NCBI RefSeq assembly: GCF_000482865.1 | Contig: NZ_KI519517.1 | Location: 188,548-252,547, forward strand | Source: Actinokineospora inagensis DSM 44258 | Lineage (GTDB): Bacteria > Actinomycetota > Actinomycetes > Mycobacteriales > Pseudonocardiaceae | Reading direction: 5' to 3' | Length of the DNA stretch: 64,000 bases | Part shown: piece after piece, positions 1 through 9,525 of the stretch | Layout: the number at the start of each line of letters is the position of its first letter | Numbering within the stretch: position 1 is the first letter of the stretch | Program-made: the position numbers and the translations under genes | Notes under the pieces: generated by a model | Seen by the model: the letters and a program-made list of their open reading frames with translations, nothing else | Told to the model about the DNA's origin: nothing | Database searches by the model: none

Positions 1-765
1 GACCCGCTGGGGTCGATGCCGCGCATCGCCGAGTGGGTGCGCGACCAGCAGCGCGGCCTGCGCGACCGGCACGGCGTGCCCGGCGACGACGACCTGCGGT
101 TCTCGCCGCACTCGGTCGTCGTGTTCAGCACCGCCGAGCTCGCCGGTGACCCGATGGTGTCGGTGGCGGGCCCACACTACGTCGGCCCGTCGCTGGCCCG
201 GCGCAGGCCGGTGGAGTTCCCGTGGGCCCGGCTGCGGCCGGGCGCCCGGCTGGTGCTGGTCACCCTGGGCACCACGAACTCCGAGGCGGGCGGCCGGTTC
301 CTGGCCGAGTGCGCGCTGGCGCTCGCCGAGCTGCGGGACCGGGACCTGCAGGGCGTCGTGATCGACCCGGGCGGCTTCCTCGCCCCGGCCGGGGACGTGG
401 TCGTGGTCCCGTCGGCGCCGCTGCTGGACCTGATCCCGCGCGCGGCCGCGGTGGTCTGCCACGGCGGGCACAACACCGTGTGCGAGACCCTGGCGCACGG
501 TGTCCCGCTGGTCGTCGCGCCGATCCGGGACGACCAGCCGGTGGTGGCCGACCAGGTCGTCGCGTCCGGTTCCGGTGTGCGGCTGCGGTTCGACCACGCC
601 CGCGCACCGGACATCGCCAAAGCGGTGCGCGCGGTCACCGCCGAACCGGGTTACGTCGAGGCGGCCTGCCGGGTGCGGGCGTCGTTCGACCGGGCGGGTG
701 GCGCCCAGGCCGTGGTGTCCCGGGTGGAGGACCTAGTGCTCAGCTCGCGGATCGCGCGCAGGTAG
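1..765 (+). CDS. Glycosyltransferase, MGT/UGT type (5' end outside window)
   Basis: C-terminal part of a GT1-family glycosyltransferase; the frame is open from base 1, so the true start lies upstream and the first in-frame ATG (16) is probably internal. The nucleotide-sugar-binding half is visible: a segment LVLVTLGTTNSEAGG, then VVCHGGHNTVCETLAHGVPL followed by VVAPIRDDQPVVADQV, the HGG...E...G...P signature of natural-product glycosyltransferases. Family members move an activated sugar to a small acceptor in the cytosol. Its place beside two polyketide synthases suggests a tailoring role on their product (inference); donor and acceptor cannot be read. It runs convergently into the SARP gene, sharing about 115 bases at the 3' ends. 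Confidence 0.85.
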   Translation, partial: DPLGSMPRIAEWVRDQQRGLRDRHGVPGDDDLRFSPHSVVVFSTAELAGDPMVSVAGPHYVGPSLARRRPVEFPWARLRPGARLVLVTLGTTNSEAGGRFLAECALALAELRDRDLQGVVIDPGGFLAPAGDVVVVPSAPLLDLIPRAAAVVCHGGHNTVCETLAHGVPLVVAPIRDDQPVVADQVVASGSGVRLRFDHARAPDIAKAVRAVTAEPGYVEAACRVRASFDRAGGAQAVVSRVEDLVLSSRIARR

Positions 766-2501
766 AGCGGATCGATCCGGTAGCGGGTGTCGCCGTCCGC
801 CCGGGTGCGGCCCTGCGGTGCCGGGTCGGCCAGCCGGATCCAGGTGAGCCGGTCGAGCAGGTCGGTCGCGTCGTCGGGGGAGAGGTCGACGCTGCGGGCC
901 ACCCAGTCCGCGGACACCGCGTCCGGCCGGTCGTCGCGGTGCGCCAACCGCACCAGCGCCGCCCAGTCGGTGGCGTCGAGCCCGTCGGCGCTGCGCGCCA
1001 CGCTGGCCGCCAGGTCCAGCTTGCCCGCGGTCAGCGGCGGGTCGGCCAGCCGCTGCGCCAGCCTGCCCAGTGACCAATGTGGACGGTAGCGGGCGAGCTC
1101 GGCGAGCACGGCGGCGGCCATCGGCAGCCCGCGGCAGCGGGTGACCAGCGACCAGGCGGCCAGCGGTTCGCGTTCCACGCGGGCCTGCCCGACCCGGGAG
1201 GTGAACAGGGTCAACAGGTCCTCGGGCGCCATCCGCGGCAGTTCGACCGACACCACCGGGGCGGACAGCCGCGACGCGCACCCCAGCACCAGCGCGCTGT
1301 CCGGGGAACCCGGTGCCAGCGCGGAGAACTCGGTGCCGTCGGTCACGTTGTCCAGCACCACCAGCAGCCGGGAGTCCCTGGTGTGCTTGCGGAACGAGAG
1401 CACCCGGGCCGCGAGTCCTTCCGGGATCGCGGTGCCCGGCCGCAGCGCGCGCAGGAAGTTGCCGAGGATTTCGGTGGGGGAGTGCTCGGCGACGTCGGCC
1501 AGCAGCCTGCCGTCCGGGTAGGCCGCCCGCGCCTGCTCGGCCACGCGCGCGCAGAACGTGCTCGTCCCGACACCAGGCGCCCCGACGACGGCGAGCACCG
1601 CCGGACCCGATCGCGGTGTCCTGGTCAGCTCCGCCAACGCGAACTCCGCCTGCGGCCCGTGCCCGACGACCTCACCGGTCGGGAACACCTGTTCCGGGCG
1701 GCCGTAACGGGGAACCCGCAACGGGCGCACGGTCGACACCGGCGGCGCGGACTCCGGCGGCTCGTCGCGCAGGGCGCGTTCGAACGCCGACCGCAGTGCC
1801 TGACCGGGTTCCAGTCCGGACTCCCGCGCCAACCGGGCCCGCACGTCGTGGAACAGGTCCGTGGCGCGGGCGCGCTGACCGACGCAGGCGAACCCGAGCA
1901 GCAGCGACGCGTAGAGCTGTTCGTGCCGGGGGTCTTCGCGCACCACCCGGTCGACCTGCGCCAGCACCGCCTCCGGTCGACCGAGGTCGAGCTGCACCCG
2001 CAGGTACCGCTCCAGCACGCCGACCCGCACCAGGTCCAGCCGCGCCTTCTCCCGGCGCAGCACCGGGCCCAGCGACACGTCCGAGAGCACCTCGCCCCGG
2101 CACAGGTCCACCGCGGCGCCCAGCACGTCGGCTGCGGCGGCCGGGTCGCGGCCGCGCAGGTGCGACTCGGCGGTGTCGCGCAGCCGGAGCAGGTGCTCGG
2201 CGTCGAGGTAGTCGGCGGGCGCGAGCTCCAGCCGGTAGCCGACCTTGGGGGTGTGCAGGCACACCTCGGCGGTGCCGAACAGCTTGCGCAACTGCGAGAC
2301 GTAGGTCTGCACGATCCGGGCCAGCTTCGCCGACGGCGGCCCGGACCACAGCTCGTCGGTGATCGTCTCGTGCCGCACCACCGTGCCCGGGTTGGCCGCC
2401 AGCAGCGCCAGCAGCCTGCGCAGCTTGGGCTGCGTCGGGGTGACCGGCGCGCCGTCCAGGCTGCCGCGCAGCGCCCCCACGATCTCGATCCGAATGGTCA
2501 T
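651..2501 (-). CDS. AfsR/SARP-family pathway regulator with NB-ARC-like domain
   Basis: About 616 residues. Residues 1-95 form an OmpR-type winged helix (begins MTIRIEIVGALRGSLDG), residues about 100-245 a BTAD helical domain, followed by a P-loop ATPase-like region and a short winged-helix tail. This is the layout of large SARPs that switch on antibiotic clusters. Odd: the P-loop reads GAPGVGTST, so the Walker A lysine is replaced by Thr, while the Walker B-like LLVVLDN is kept; ATP control may be lost. It starts 12 bases after the ABC permease stop, so it is the last gene of the PKS-exporter operon. The last ~30 residues are antisense to the convergent glycosyltransferase gene. Confidence 0.88.
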   Translation of the reverse strand: MTIRIEIVGALRGSLDGAPVTPTQPKLRRLLALLAANPGTVVRHETITDELWSGPPSAKLARIVQTYVSQLRKLFGTAEVCLHTPKVGYRLELAPADYLDAEHLLRLRDTAESHLRGRDPAAAADVLGAAVDLCRGEVLSDVSLGPVLRREKARLDLVRVGVLERYLRVQLDLGRPEAVLAQVDRVVREDPRHEQLYASLLLGFACVGQRARATDLFHDVRARLARESGLEPGQALRSAFERALRDEPPESAPPVSTVRPLRVPRYGRPEQVFPTGEVVGHGPQAEFALAELTRTPRSGPAVLAVVGAPGVGTSTFCARVAEQARAAYPDGRLLADVAEHSPTEILGNFLRALRPGTAIPEGLAARVLSFRKHTRDSRLLVVLDNVTDGTEFSALAPGSPDSALVLGCASRLSAPVVSVELPRMAPEDLLTLFTSRVGQARVEREPLAAWSLVTRCRGLPMAAAVLAELARYRPHWSLGRLAQRLADPPLTAGKLDLAASVARSADGLDATDWAALVRLAHRDDRPDAVSADWVARSVDLSPDDATDLLDRLTWIRLADPAPQGRTRADGDTRYRIDPLYLRAIRELSTRSSTRDTTAWAPPARSNDARTRQAAST

Positions 2502-2513
2502 GGCGATCCTCGT

Positions 2514-3419
2514 TCAGGCCGACCGGCGGAAGTTCCGGGCGGCGATGGCGCCCCCGCCGAGCGCGGCGACCGCGGCCAGGCCGACCGCCATCGGCAGCGA
2601 CCAGCCGGGCACCCGGCCCAGCGCGAGCGCGCGGGCGGCGTCGATCGCGTAGGTCAGCGGGTTGACCGTGGCCACCGCCCGCACCCACGCGGGCATGCTC
2701 TGCAGCGGCATGTACGCGCTGCTGGAGAACATCAGCGGGTAGGTGGCGATGAAGGACACCGCCTGCATCAGCTCGATGCTGCGCTGCCAGGTCGCGATGG
2801 CGACGAACAGCCAGCTCAGCCCCCAGCCGACGAACAGCGTCAGCAGCACCGCCGCCGCGAGTCCCAGCGGACCCCCGTACGGGGCGAAGTCCAGGAACAG
2901 CACGGCAGCCACCACGATCGCCACCAACTGCACGGCCAGCCGCGCGGTGTCGGCGAACGTGCGGGCCAGCAGCACCGAGCCGGTGGCGATCGGCAGGCTG
3001 CGGAACCGGCCGATCACCCCGCTGTAGGTCTCGGCGACCAGCCCGGCGCCGGCGCCCATCGCGGTGATCATCGCGATGTTCACCAGCGTCGCGGGCATCA
3101 GGTAGTTGATGTACCCCTGGTACTGGGCCACCCCGGGCAGCGACCCGACCCCGGAGAACACCTGGCTGAACAGCAGCAGCAGCACGACCGGCTGCAGCAG
3201 CCCGAAGAACACCAGCCGCGGGTCGCCGAACGCGGCCCGCAGCGACCGGGTGGTCAGCACCCACACCTGGGTGCGCAGCGAGCTCCCGGTCCACTCGGTC
3301 CGGTCGCCGACCACGTCCTCGTCGCCGGGCTCGGCGTTGGTCGAACCCGCCTTGCTCGAACTGGTCTTGCTCGAACCCGTCTTGCTCGCACCCGAGCGCA
3401 GGTGCCGGGGCTTGCTCAT
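2514..3419 (-). CDS. ABC-2 type export permease (DrrB-like)
   Basis: 301 residues. A charged, Ser/Lys-rich N-terminus of about 60 residues is followed by six hydrophobic segments (for example LVFFGLLQPVVLLLLFSQVF and FVGWGLSWLFVAIATW), the fold of ABC-2 permeases that export daunorubicin-type drugs. The ATG at 3419 was chosen because it overlaps the stop of the ATPase gene as ATGA (3416-3419), giving translational coupling; longer reading of the same frame upstream is only a shadow of the ATPase gene. With the ATPase it should form a plasma-membrane exporter for the product of this cluster, also serving as self-resistance (inference from context). Confidence 0.9.
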   Translation of the reverse strand: MSKPRHLRSGASKTGSSKTSSSKAGSTNAEPGDEDVVGDRTEWTGSSLRTQVWVLTTRSLRAAFGDPRLVFFGLLQPVVLLLLFSQVFSGVGSLPGVAQYQGYINYLMPATLVNIAMITAMGAGAGLVAETYSGVIGRFRSLPIATGSVLLARTFADTARLAVQLVAIVVAAVLFLDFAPYGGPLGLAAAVLLTLFVGWGLSWLFVAIATWQRSIELMQAVSFIATYPLMFSSSAYMPLQSMPAWVRAVATVNPLTYAIDAARALALGRVPGWSLPMAVGLAAVAALGGGAIAARNFRRSA

Positions 3420-4432
3420 GGCGCCTCCCAGGTCGCGGTGTCCCACGCGGCGCGGTGCAGGGCGAGGTACACCTCGTCCAGCGTCGGTTCGGTGACGGTC
3501 AGGTCGACCACGGTCACCCCGTACTGGTCCAGGGCGCGCACCAGCGGCACGATCTGGCCCGCGGCGGGGATGGCCGCGGTGACCACGTACGCGTCCGGGT
3601 CCAGCACCGGTTTGAGACCGAGCCGGGTGAACTCCTCCAGCGCCCAACGGGCCGACCAGGCGTCCGGGAAGGTCACCGCGGCGGTCCGGGCGCCGACCTT
3701 CGCCTTCAGCTCGGTGGGCGTGCCGCTGGCGACCACGGCGCCCGCGGCCAGCACGACCAGGTCGTCGGCGAGCCGGTCGGCCTCCTCCAGGTACTGGGTG
3801 GTCAGCACGACCGTGGTGCCCTCGCGGGCCAGCAGCCGCACGGTGGTCCACAACCCGGTGCGGCTCACCGGGTCCAGCCCGGTCGTCGGCTCGTCCAGGA
3901 ACAGCACCTTGGGCGAGCCGACCAGGCAGGCGGCCAGGTCCAGCCTGCGCCGCATGCCGCCGGAGAAGGTCATCGAGACCCGGTCGGCGGCCTCCACCAG
4001 GCCGAACAGCTCGATCAGCTCGTCCGCCCGCGCCCGCGCCGCCTTGGCCGGGGCGCCCATCAGCCTGGCCACCAGCACCAGGTTCCCGCGCGCGGTCAGC
4101 GTTTCGTCGATCGAGGCGAACTGCCCGGTGAGCGCGATCCGCCTGCGCACCTGGTGCCCGTCGCGGGTCACGTCGAAGCCGCACACGGTGGCCGAGCCGG
4201 TGCTCGGCCTGGTTCGGGTGGCCAGGATGTCGACCAGGGTCGTCTTCCCGGCCCCGTTGTGCCCGAGCACGGCGAGCACGCTGCCCGCGGCGACCGACAG
4301 GGTGACCCCGGTCAGCGCGGTCACCGGACCGTAGCTCTTGCCGAGGTCGACCACCTCGATACGCGGCAGCCCGGTCGCCCCGGTCCGACTCGAAGAAAGG
4401 GGACCCAGTGCGTTCGTCCGATTTTCGGGCAC
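3416..4432 (-). CDS. ABC exporter ATPase, DrrA-like
   Basis: 338 residues from the GTG at 4432, chosen because AAAGGA lies seven bases upstream; a longer GTG start at 4480 is possible. Motifs in order: Walker A GHNGAGKTTL, signature SFSGGMRR-type (FSGGMRRRLDLAACL), Walker B VLFLDEPTTGLDP and a C-terminal domain typical of the DrrA daunorubicin-resistance group. Couples ATP hydrolysis to export through the adjoining permease, with which it overlaps by four bases. It follows the PKS gene directly, so exporter and synthase are probably co-transcribed, linking production to efflux. Confidence 0.92.
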   Translation of the reverse strand: MPENRTNALGPLSSSRTGATGLPRIEVVDLGKSYGPVTALTGVTLSVAAGSVLAVLGHNGAGKTTLVDILATRTRPSTGSATVCGFDVTRDGHQVRRRIALTGQFASIDETLTARGNLVLVARLMGAPAKAARARADELIELFGLVEAADRVSMTFSGGMRRRLDLAACLVGSPKVLFLDEPTTGLDPVSRTGLWTTVRLLAREGTTVVLTTQYLEEADRLADDLVVLAAGAVVASGTPTELKAKVGARTAAVTFPDAWSARWALEEFTRLGLKPVLDPDAYVVTAAIPAAGQIVPLVRALDQYGVTVVDLTVTEPTLDEVYLALHRAAWDTATWEAP

Positions 4433-4501
4433 CGGATCGTCCTTTCTGACAAATCGGGCCACTGTGGCCGCGAATCCCACCTGTGAATTGTTGATTGTGA
4501 A

Positions 4502-7500
4502 TCACTGACCGGGGTAATCCCATCCACTTATAAGGTCGTCCGGTTGGTCGACCGCCGGAACGGGTCGAATTGCGGTGATCGCCGCGGGTGGCCGGTCGTG
4601 CGCTCGCGGGCGATCGGTGTTCCAGGTGCCGGTGTCCGATGTGTTCGCGTTCACTGTCGGCGTGGTACTCGGGGCGGGTTCGGTGGTGTCCTGGTCGGCT
4701 GTCTGCGCGGTACTTGTGCTGTCCGGTCTGGTGTTCCCGGTGTCGGACGGGTCCAGGTGGCGGGCGAGGGCCGCCGGGGTGGGGTGGTCGAACACCAGGG
4801 TCGGTGGCAGCGCCCGTCCGGTCGCCGCGCTGAGTCGGTTGCGGAGTTCCACCGCGGACAACGAGTCGAAACCCAGTTCCCGGAACGGTCTCGTGGGATC
4901 GACCGCGGCCGGGTCCCGGTGGCCCAGCACCACGGCCACTTCCCGCCGCACCACCGTGAGCATGTCGGAGACCGGTTGCGCCGCAACGGGTTCCGGTGCC
5001 GGTTCGGCTGGTGTCAGCTCGCTGCGGCGCAGCGGGACGAGCACCGGCGCCGAGGTGGCGACCGCTCGGTCGAACAGCGCCAGTGCGTCCTCAGTGGACA
5101 GTGGGGCGACCCCGGCCCTGGCGATCCTGGCCAGGTCGGCCGCGGTGAGGTCGGCCGTCATCGCGCCGCGGTGTGCCCACACCCCCCAGGCCAGCGCCAT
5201 GGCGGGCAGCCCGATCGAGCGGCGGTGCCGGGCCAGCGCGTCCAGGTAGGCGTTGGCGGCGGCGTAGTTGCCCTGCCCCGCCGCGCCGATGGTGCCCGCC
5301 GCCGACGAGAACAGCAGGAAGAAGTCCAGGTCCGCGCCGGTCGTCAACGTGTGTAGATGCCGCGCGCCGGACACCTTGGGCAGCAGCACCCGCTCCACCT
5401 GGTCCGGGGTCAGCGCGTCCACGGTGCCATCGACCCGCTCGCCCGCCGCGTGCACCACCCCGACCAGCGGGCGGTCCACCTCGATCTTGGCCAGCACGGC
5501 GGCCAGCGCGACCCGGTCGGTGACGTCGCACGGGCGGATCACCACCGATTCCGCGCCCGCCGCGCACAACTGGCCGACCAGCGGGTCGTCCGGGGCGGCG
5601 GACCGGCTCAGCAGCACCAGGTGCCGCGCGCCGTGCGCGACCACCAGGTGCCGGGCGATGATCCGGCCCAGGGCGCCGGTGCCGCCGGTGACCAGCACGG
5701 TCCCGGTGGCCATCCGGTTGCTGGGCACGGTGAGCACCAGTTTGCCGGTGTGGGTTCCGGCCCGCATCCGGCGCAGGGGTTCGGCGATCTCCCGGATGTC
5801 CCAGGCCCGCGGCGGCGGCGGCGCCAGGTCGCCCGACGCGGCCAGCGCGACCACCCCGGCGAGGAGTTCGCCGATCCGCTCCGGTCCGGCGGAGTCGACC
5901 AGGTCGAACGCCCGGTAGTCGACGTGGTGTTCGCGCGCCACCCGCCCGGGGTCGCGCACGTCCAGCTTGCCCATGTCGACCAACCGGCCACCGGGGCGCA
6001 GCAACCGCAGCGAGGCGTCCAGCAGCGGGCCGGTGAGCGAGTTGAGCACCAGGTCCGCGCCGTGGAACCGGTCGGCGAACGCGGCGTCCCGCGAGGAGGC
6101 GACCTCTTCCACTCCCAGCGATCGCACCAGCGCCTGCTTGCCCGGTGACGCCGTGGCCAGAACCCGCGCGCCGTTGAGCCGCGCCAACGCCACCGCGGCC
6201 ATCCCGACCCCGCCCGCCGCCGCGTGCACGACCACGGTCTCACCGGGTCGCAACCCGCCGAGGTCGAACAACCCGTGCCAGGCGGTCAGGTAGGCAACCG
6301 GGACGGACGCGGCCACCGCGAACGACCACCCGGTCGGCATCCGGGCCAGGAACCGCTGGTCGGTCGTCGCGCGCGCCGAGAACGCGCCGGGCACCAACCC
6401 GAACACCCGGTCGCCCGGCGCGAACGCGGACACGCCAACGCCGACGCGGCGGACGACGCCGGCGGCCTCGGCCCCCATCTGCCCCAGGCCGGGGTAGTTG
6501 CCCAGCGCCAGCAGGACATCGCGGAAGTTCAGCCCGGCGGCCCGGATGTCGATCTCCACCTCGCCCGGTCCCGGCGCGGCCTCGTCTACCGGTGTAGGCG
6601 ATACCTCGTCCAGTGAGTGCCCAGCGCCCGGGGCGAGCCGCCAGCCGTCGGCGGGCAAGGTCAGCCCGTGCGGCCGGTGCGGGGCGAGCGTGGGTACGAG
6701 CACTTCTGTGTCGACCGAGAGGGCCGCGCCGACCGAGGCGGCGGCCAGCACGGGTACCACCAGGTCGCCGACCCGGTCCACCACCGCGAACCGGCCGGGG
6801 TGTTCCGCGCACGCGGACCGCATCAGGCCCCACACGGCCGCCCCGGGCAGGTCGGTGGGCGGCTCGTCCCCGGCCGATCCCCGGGTGACCACGGCGAGCG
6901 TCGACCGTTGCCACCGCTCGTCACCCAGCCAGGCGCGCAGGGTCTCCAGCGTCCACGAGACGGCCTCCAGCGGTGTGGTCCCGCCGCGCTCGACCAACAC
7001 CAGGTCCGGTGTCTGCGCACCCGCGTCGACCGCGCCCGCCAGTTCCGTGAGATCCCGGTACCGCGCGCCCGCGTCGACCCAGGCCGAGTCGCCCAACACG
7101 GCGACCTCGTTGTGCCGCGCCGGTTCGGTGGGAACCCAGTCGACCGAGTACAGGCCGCCCCGCGCCGTTCGCAGGCCAAGGGACCCGATGACCAGCACCG
7201 GCTTGCCGTCGGTGCCCGCGGCGGCGACCTCCACGATCGAGCCGTCCCGCACACCGATCCGCACCCGCAGCGCGCGGGCGCCCGCCAGGCGGGACCGGAC
7301 GTCGGTGAAGGTGTGCGGGAGCCCTTCAACTGTGTCGGTGTCGCCGAGGACGTGCAGGGCACCGTCCAGCAGCGCGGGGTGCACCTCGAACCCGCGGACC
7401 ACGTCCGGGTCGACGACGGTGTCGGCGTAGAGGTGGCCGTCGTCGCCGTGCCAGGCACGGCGCAACACGCGGAACGCGGGACCGTAGTGGTACCCGCGCG

Positions 7501-9346
7501 CGTCGAGGTCGGTGTAGAGCCGGTCGATGTCCACCGGCCGACCCGGCGGTGGCCAGGTCGTCGCCCAGGGCTGTTCTCGCAGCGGTTCATCGTCTGCGCG
7601 CAGCACGCCGGTCGCCCGAAGTGTCCACTGTGTACTGGAAGTCCGTGCCTCGACGCGCAGCGCGCGGGTTCCGTCGACCGGGGCTTGCGCGGTCAACCGG
7701 ACCTCACCGCCGTCGACCTGGATCGGCGCGTGCAGCACGAGTTCACCGACGACCGGGTGGCGGGTGCGTCTACCGACGTGCAACGCGCACTCCAGCAGCG
7801 CGGCGGCGGGCAGGATCGGCGTGCCCGCGACAACGTGGTCACCGAGCCAGGTCGCGGCGCCCAGCGCGCCGGTGAACACGATCTCGCCCTCGGCGCCCGC
7901 CGCGCCGTGGTCCAGGAACGGGTGCACGGCGACGGGTGTGCCGGACTCCAGTGGCAGGTAGTCGGGCAGCCAGTAGCGGACCCGGTTCCCGTCGCCGGGC
8001 TCCGGTTCGGTGGGCCAGGCCGCGTCGCCCTGCTCCAGCAGCACGTGGGCGTTGGTGCCGCTGATCCCGAAGCCGGACACACCGGCCCGGCGCGGTCGGC
8101 CGAGGTCGGGCCACGGCCGGTTGTCCCGCAACACCTCGATCCGCCCGGCGGCCCAGTCCACCTGGTCGGAGAGCTCGTCGACGTACAGGGTGCGCGGCAG
8201 CACCCCGTGCGCGAGCGCGGCGACCGCCTTGATCATCCCGGCCGCGCCCGCCGCCGCGGCCGAATGCCCGATGTTCGACTTCACCGAGCCCAGCCACAGC
8301 GGCGCTGTCCGCTCCCCGTACGCGGCCACCAGCGCGGTTCCCTCGATCTTGTCGCCGACCGGGGTGCCGGTGCCGTGCGCCTCGACCAGGTCGACCTGGT
8401 CCGCGGTCAGGCCAGCGTTGCGCAGCGCGCTCGTGATCACCCGTTCCTGGGCGGCGCCGCTCGGGGTGCGCAGGCCCTCGGTGGCGCCGTCGGAGTTCAC
8501 CGCGCTGCCGCGCACCAGCGCCAGCACGCGGTGCCCGTTGCGGCGGGCGTCGGCGAGCCGTTCGAGGACAACGATCCCGGCGCCCTCCGCCCACACCGTG
8601 CCGTCCGCGCCCGCGCCGAACGCCTTGCAGCGCCCGTCCGGGGCCAGACCGCGCACCTGGGCGAAGTCGACGATGCCACCGGGCGTGCACATCGCGGTCA
8701 CCCCGCCCGCCAGCGCGAAGTCGGTTTCCCCGGCGCGCAACGACTGGCACGCCAGGTGCACCGCCACCAAGGAGGACGAGCACGCCGTATCGATGGTCAG
8801 CGCGGGCCCGTGCAGACCGAGCGCGTAGGCCACCCGGCCGGAGACGACACTGCTGACGCTGCCGGTGAGCCGCTTGCCGGACACCAATGCGGGACTCAAG
8901 TGCAGCGGCATCCCGTAGTCGGAGTACGCGACCCCGGCGAACACGCCGGTCGCGCTCCCGTACATCGATTCGGGTGGCAACCCGGCGTGCGTCAATGCCG
9001 CCCAGCACACATCCAGCAGCAGGCGTTGCTGTGGATCCATCGCCAACGCCTCGCGCGGGCTGATCCCGAACCGCTCGGCGTCGAATAGCGGCAGGTCGTA
9101 AAGGAATCCGGCCTCCCGCGTGTAGGTGCGACCGGGGCGGCGCGGGCGGCGGTCGTAAAGCGCGTCCAGGTCCCAACCGCGGTCCCCGGGGAAGGGGCCG
9201 ATGCCGTCGCCGCCGGTGACCACCAGGTGCCACAACCCGGTCGGCGAGGTGGCTCCACCGGGAAAGCGGCAGCCGAGTCCGATTACCGCGATTGGCTCGG
9301 TCGGGCGGGGTTCGGTGTCCACTGGCCGAACATAAGCCGGGGTCAC
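4502..9346 (-). CDS. Type I PKS module lacking AT: KS-DH-ER-KR-ACP
   Basis: 1614 residues. KS (about 16-440) has Cys189 in DTACSSS, His324 and His361. DH (about 470-740) has His504 in HVVAGTPILP and Asp661. ER (about 915-1205) has LNFRDVLLALGN and GGVGMA. KR (about 1213-1420) has TGGTGALG, Ser1348 and Tyr1361. ACP Ser1495 is in LGFDSLS. A Thr/Pro-rich tail of about 75 residues follows. There is no room for an acyltransferase: only ~30 residues separate KS and DH, yet they contain RVRYWLPD, which resembles the post-AT linker ([11 protein letters not shown] in the second PKS). This looks like an excised AT. The module should add a fully reduced two-carbon unit if loaded in trans. GTG start at 9346; 9322 is also possible. 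No thioesterase. Confidence 0.93.
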   Translation of the reverse strand: MTPAYVRPVDTEPRPTEPIAVIGLGCRFPGGATSPTGLWHLVVTGGDGIGPFPGDRGWDLDALYDRRPRRPGRTYTREAGFLYDLPLFDAERFGISPREALAMDPQQRLLLDVCWAALTHAGLPPESMYGSATGVFAGVAYSDYGMPLHLSPALVSGKRLTGSVSSVVSGRVAYALGLHGPALTIDTACSSSLVAVHLACQSLRAGETDFALAGGVTAMCTPGGIVDFAQVRGLAPDGRCKAFGAGADGTVWAEGAGIVVLERLADARRNGHRVLALVRGSAVNSDGATEGLRTPSGAAQERVITSALRNAGLTADQVDLVEAHGTGTPVGDKIEGTALVAAYGERTAPLWLGSVKSNIGHSAAAAGAAGMIKAVAALAHGVLPRTLYVDELSDQVDWAAGRIEVLRDNRPWPDLGRPRRAGVSGFGISGTNAHVLLEQGDAAWPTEPEPGDGNRVRYWLPDYLPLESGTPVAVHPFLDHGAAGAEGEIVFTGALGAATWLGDHVVAGTPILPAAALLECALHVGRRTRHPVVGELVLHAPIQVDGGEVRLTAQAPVDGTRALRVEARTSSTQWTLRATGVLRADDEPLREQPWATTWPPPGRPVDIDRLYTDLDARGYHYGPAFRVLRRAWHGDDGHLYADTVVDPDVVRGFEVHPALLDGALHVLGDTDTVEGLPHTFTDVRSRLAGARALRVRIGVRDGSIVEVAAAGTDGKPVLVIGSLGLRTARGGLYSVDWVPTEPARHNEVAVLGDSAWVDAGARYRDLTELAGAVDAGAQTPDLVLVERGGTTPLEAVSWTLETLRAWLGDERWQRSTLAVVTRGSAGDEPPTDLPGAAVWGLMRSACAEHPGRFAVVDRVGDLVVPVLAAASVGAALSVDTEVLVPTLAPHRPHGLTLPADGWRLAPGAGHSLDEVSPTPVDEAAPGPGEVEIDIRAAGLNFRDVLLALGNYPGLGQMGAEAAGVVRRVGVGVSAFAPGDRVFGLVPGAFSARATTDQRFLARMPTGWSFAVAASVPVAYLTAWHGLFDLGGLRPGETVVVHAAAGGVGMAAVALARLNGARVLATASPGKQALVRSLGVEEVASSRDAAFADRFHGADLVLNSLTGPLLDASLRLLRPGGRLVDMGKLDVRDPGRVAREHHVDYRAFDLVDSAGPERIGELLAGVVALAASGDLAPPPPRAWDIREIAEPLRRMRAGTHTGKLVLTVPSNRMATGTVLVTGGTGALGRIIARHLVVAHGARHLVLLSRSAAPDDPLVGQLCAAGAESVVIRPCDVTDRVALAAVLAKIEVDRPLVGVVHAAGERVDGTVDALTPDQVERVLLPKVSGARHLHTLTTGADLDFFLLFSSAAGTIGAAGQGNYAAANAYLDALARHRRSIGLPAMALAWGVWAHRGAMTADLTAADLARIARAGVAPLSTEDALALFDRAVATSAPVLVPLRRSELTPAEPAPEPVAAQPVSDMLTVVRREVAVVLGHRDPAAVDPTRPFRELGFDSLSAVELRNRLSAATGRALPPTLVFDHPTPAALARHLDPSDTGNTRPDSTSTAQTADQDTTEPAPSTTPTVNANTSDTGTWNTDRPRAHDRPPAAITAIRPVPAVDQPDDLISGWDYPGQ

Positions 9347-9376
9347 CCGTAATCGCTACCCCCGGGCCTGTCGCGG

Positions 9377-9397
9377 GTTATAAGAAACAGCTATAAC
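9377..9397. promoter_or_regulatory. AT-rich inverted repeat in the divergent PKS/sulfation promoter
   Basis: In the 179-base gap between the two divergent operons, GTTATA and TATAAC (six-base arms, nine-base loop) lie in the only AT-rich stretch nearby (about 9377-9422). Position suggests shared promoters and an operator, possibly for the SARP or LuxR protein of the cluster, but no binding site consensus was matched. Confidence 0.35.
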
Positions 9398-9525
9398 ATC
9401 AGTTGGTAATAATTCCGGTAATGTCCCGACCTTGGCTGAGCAGCGGGCTTGTGCCATGCTGGCCGAACTTCCGGATCACGGCGGTTCGGATCCGGCATCC
9501 GCCCCTCGGCCATATGGAAGTCAGA

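Noticed and set aside
1077-4334. Very long plus-strand reading frame opposite the SARP and ABC genes
   Set aside because: Its composition (Arg/His/Gln/Pro-rich, no family motif) is that of an antisense shadow; the minus strand carries clear SARP, permease and ATPase motifs.
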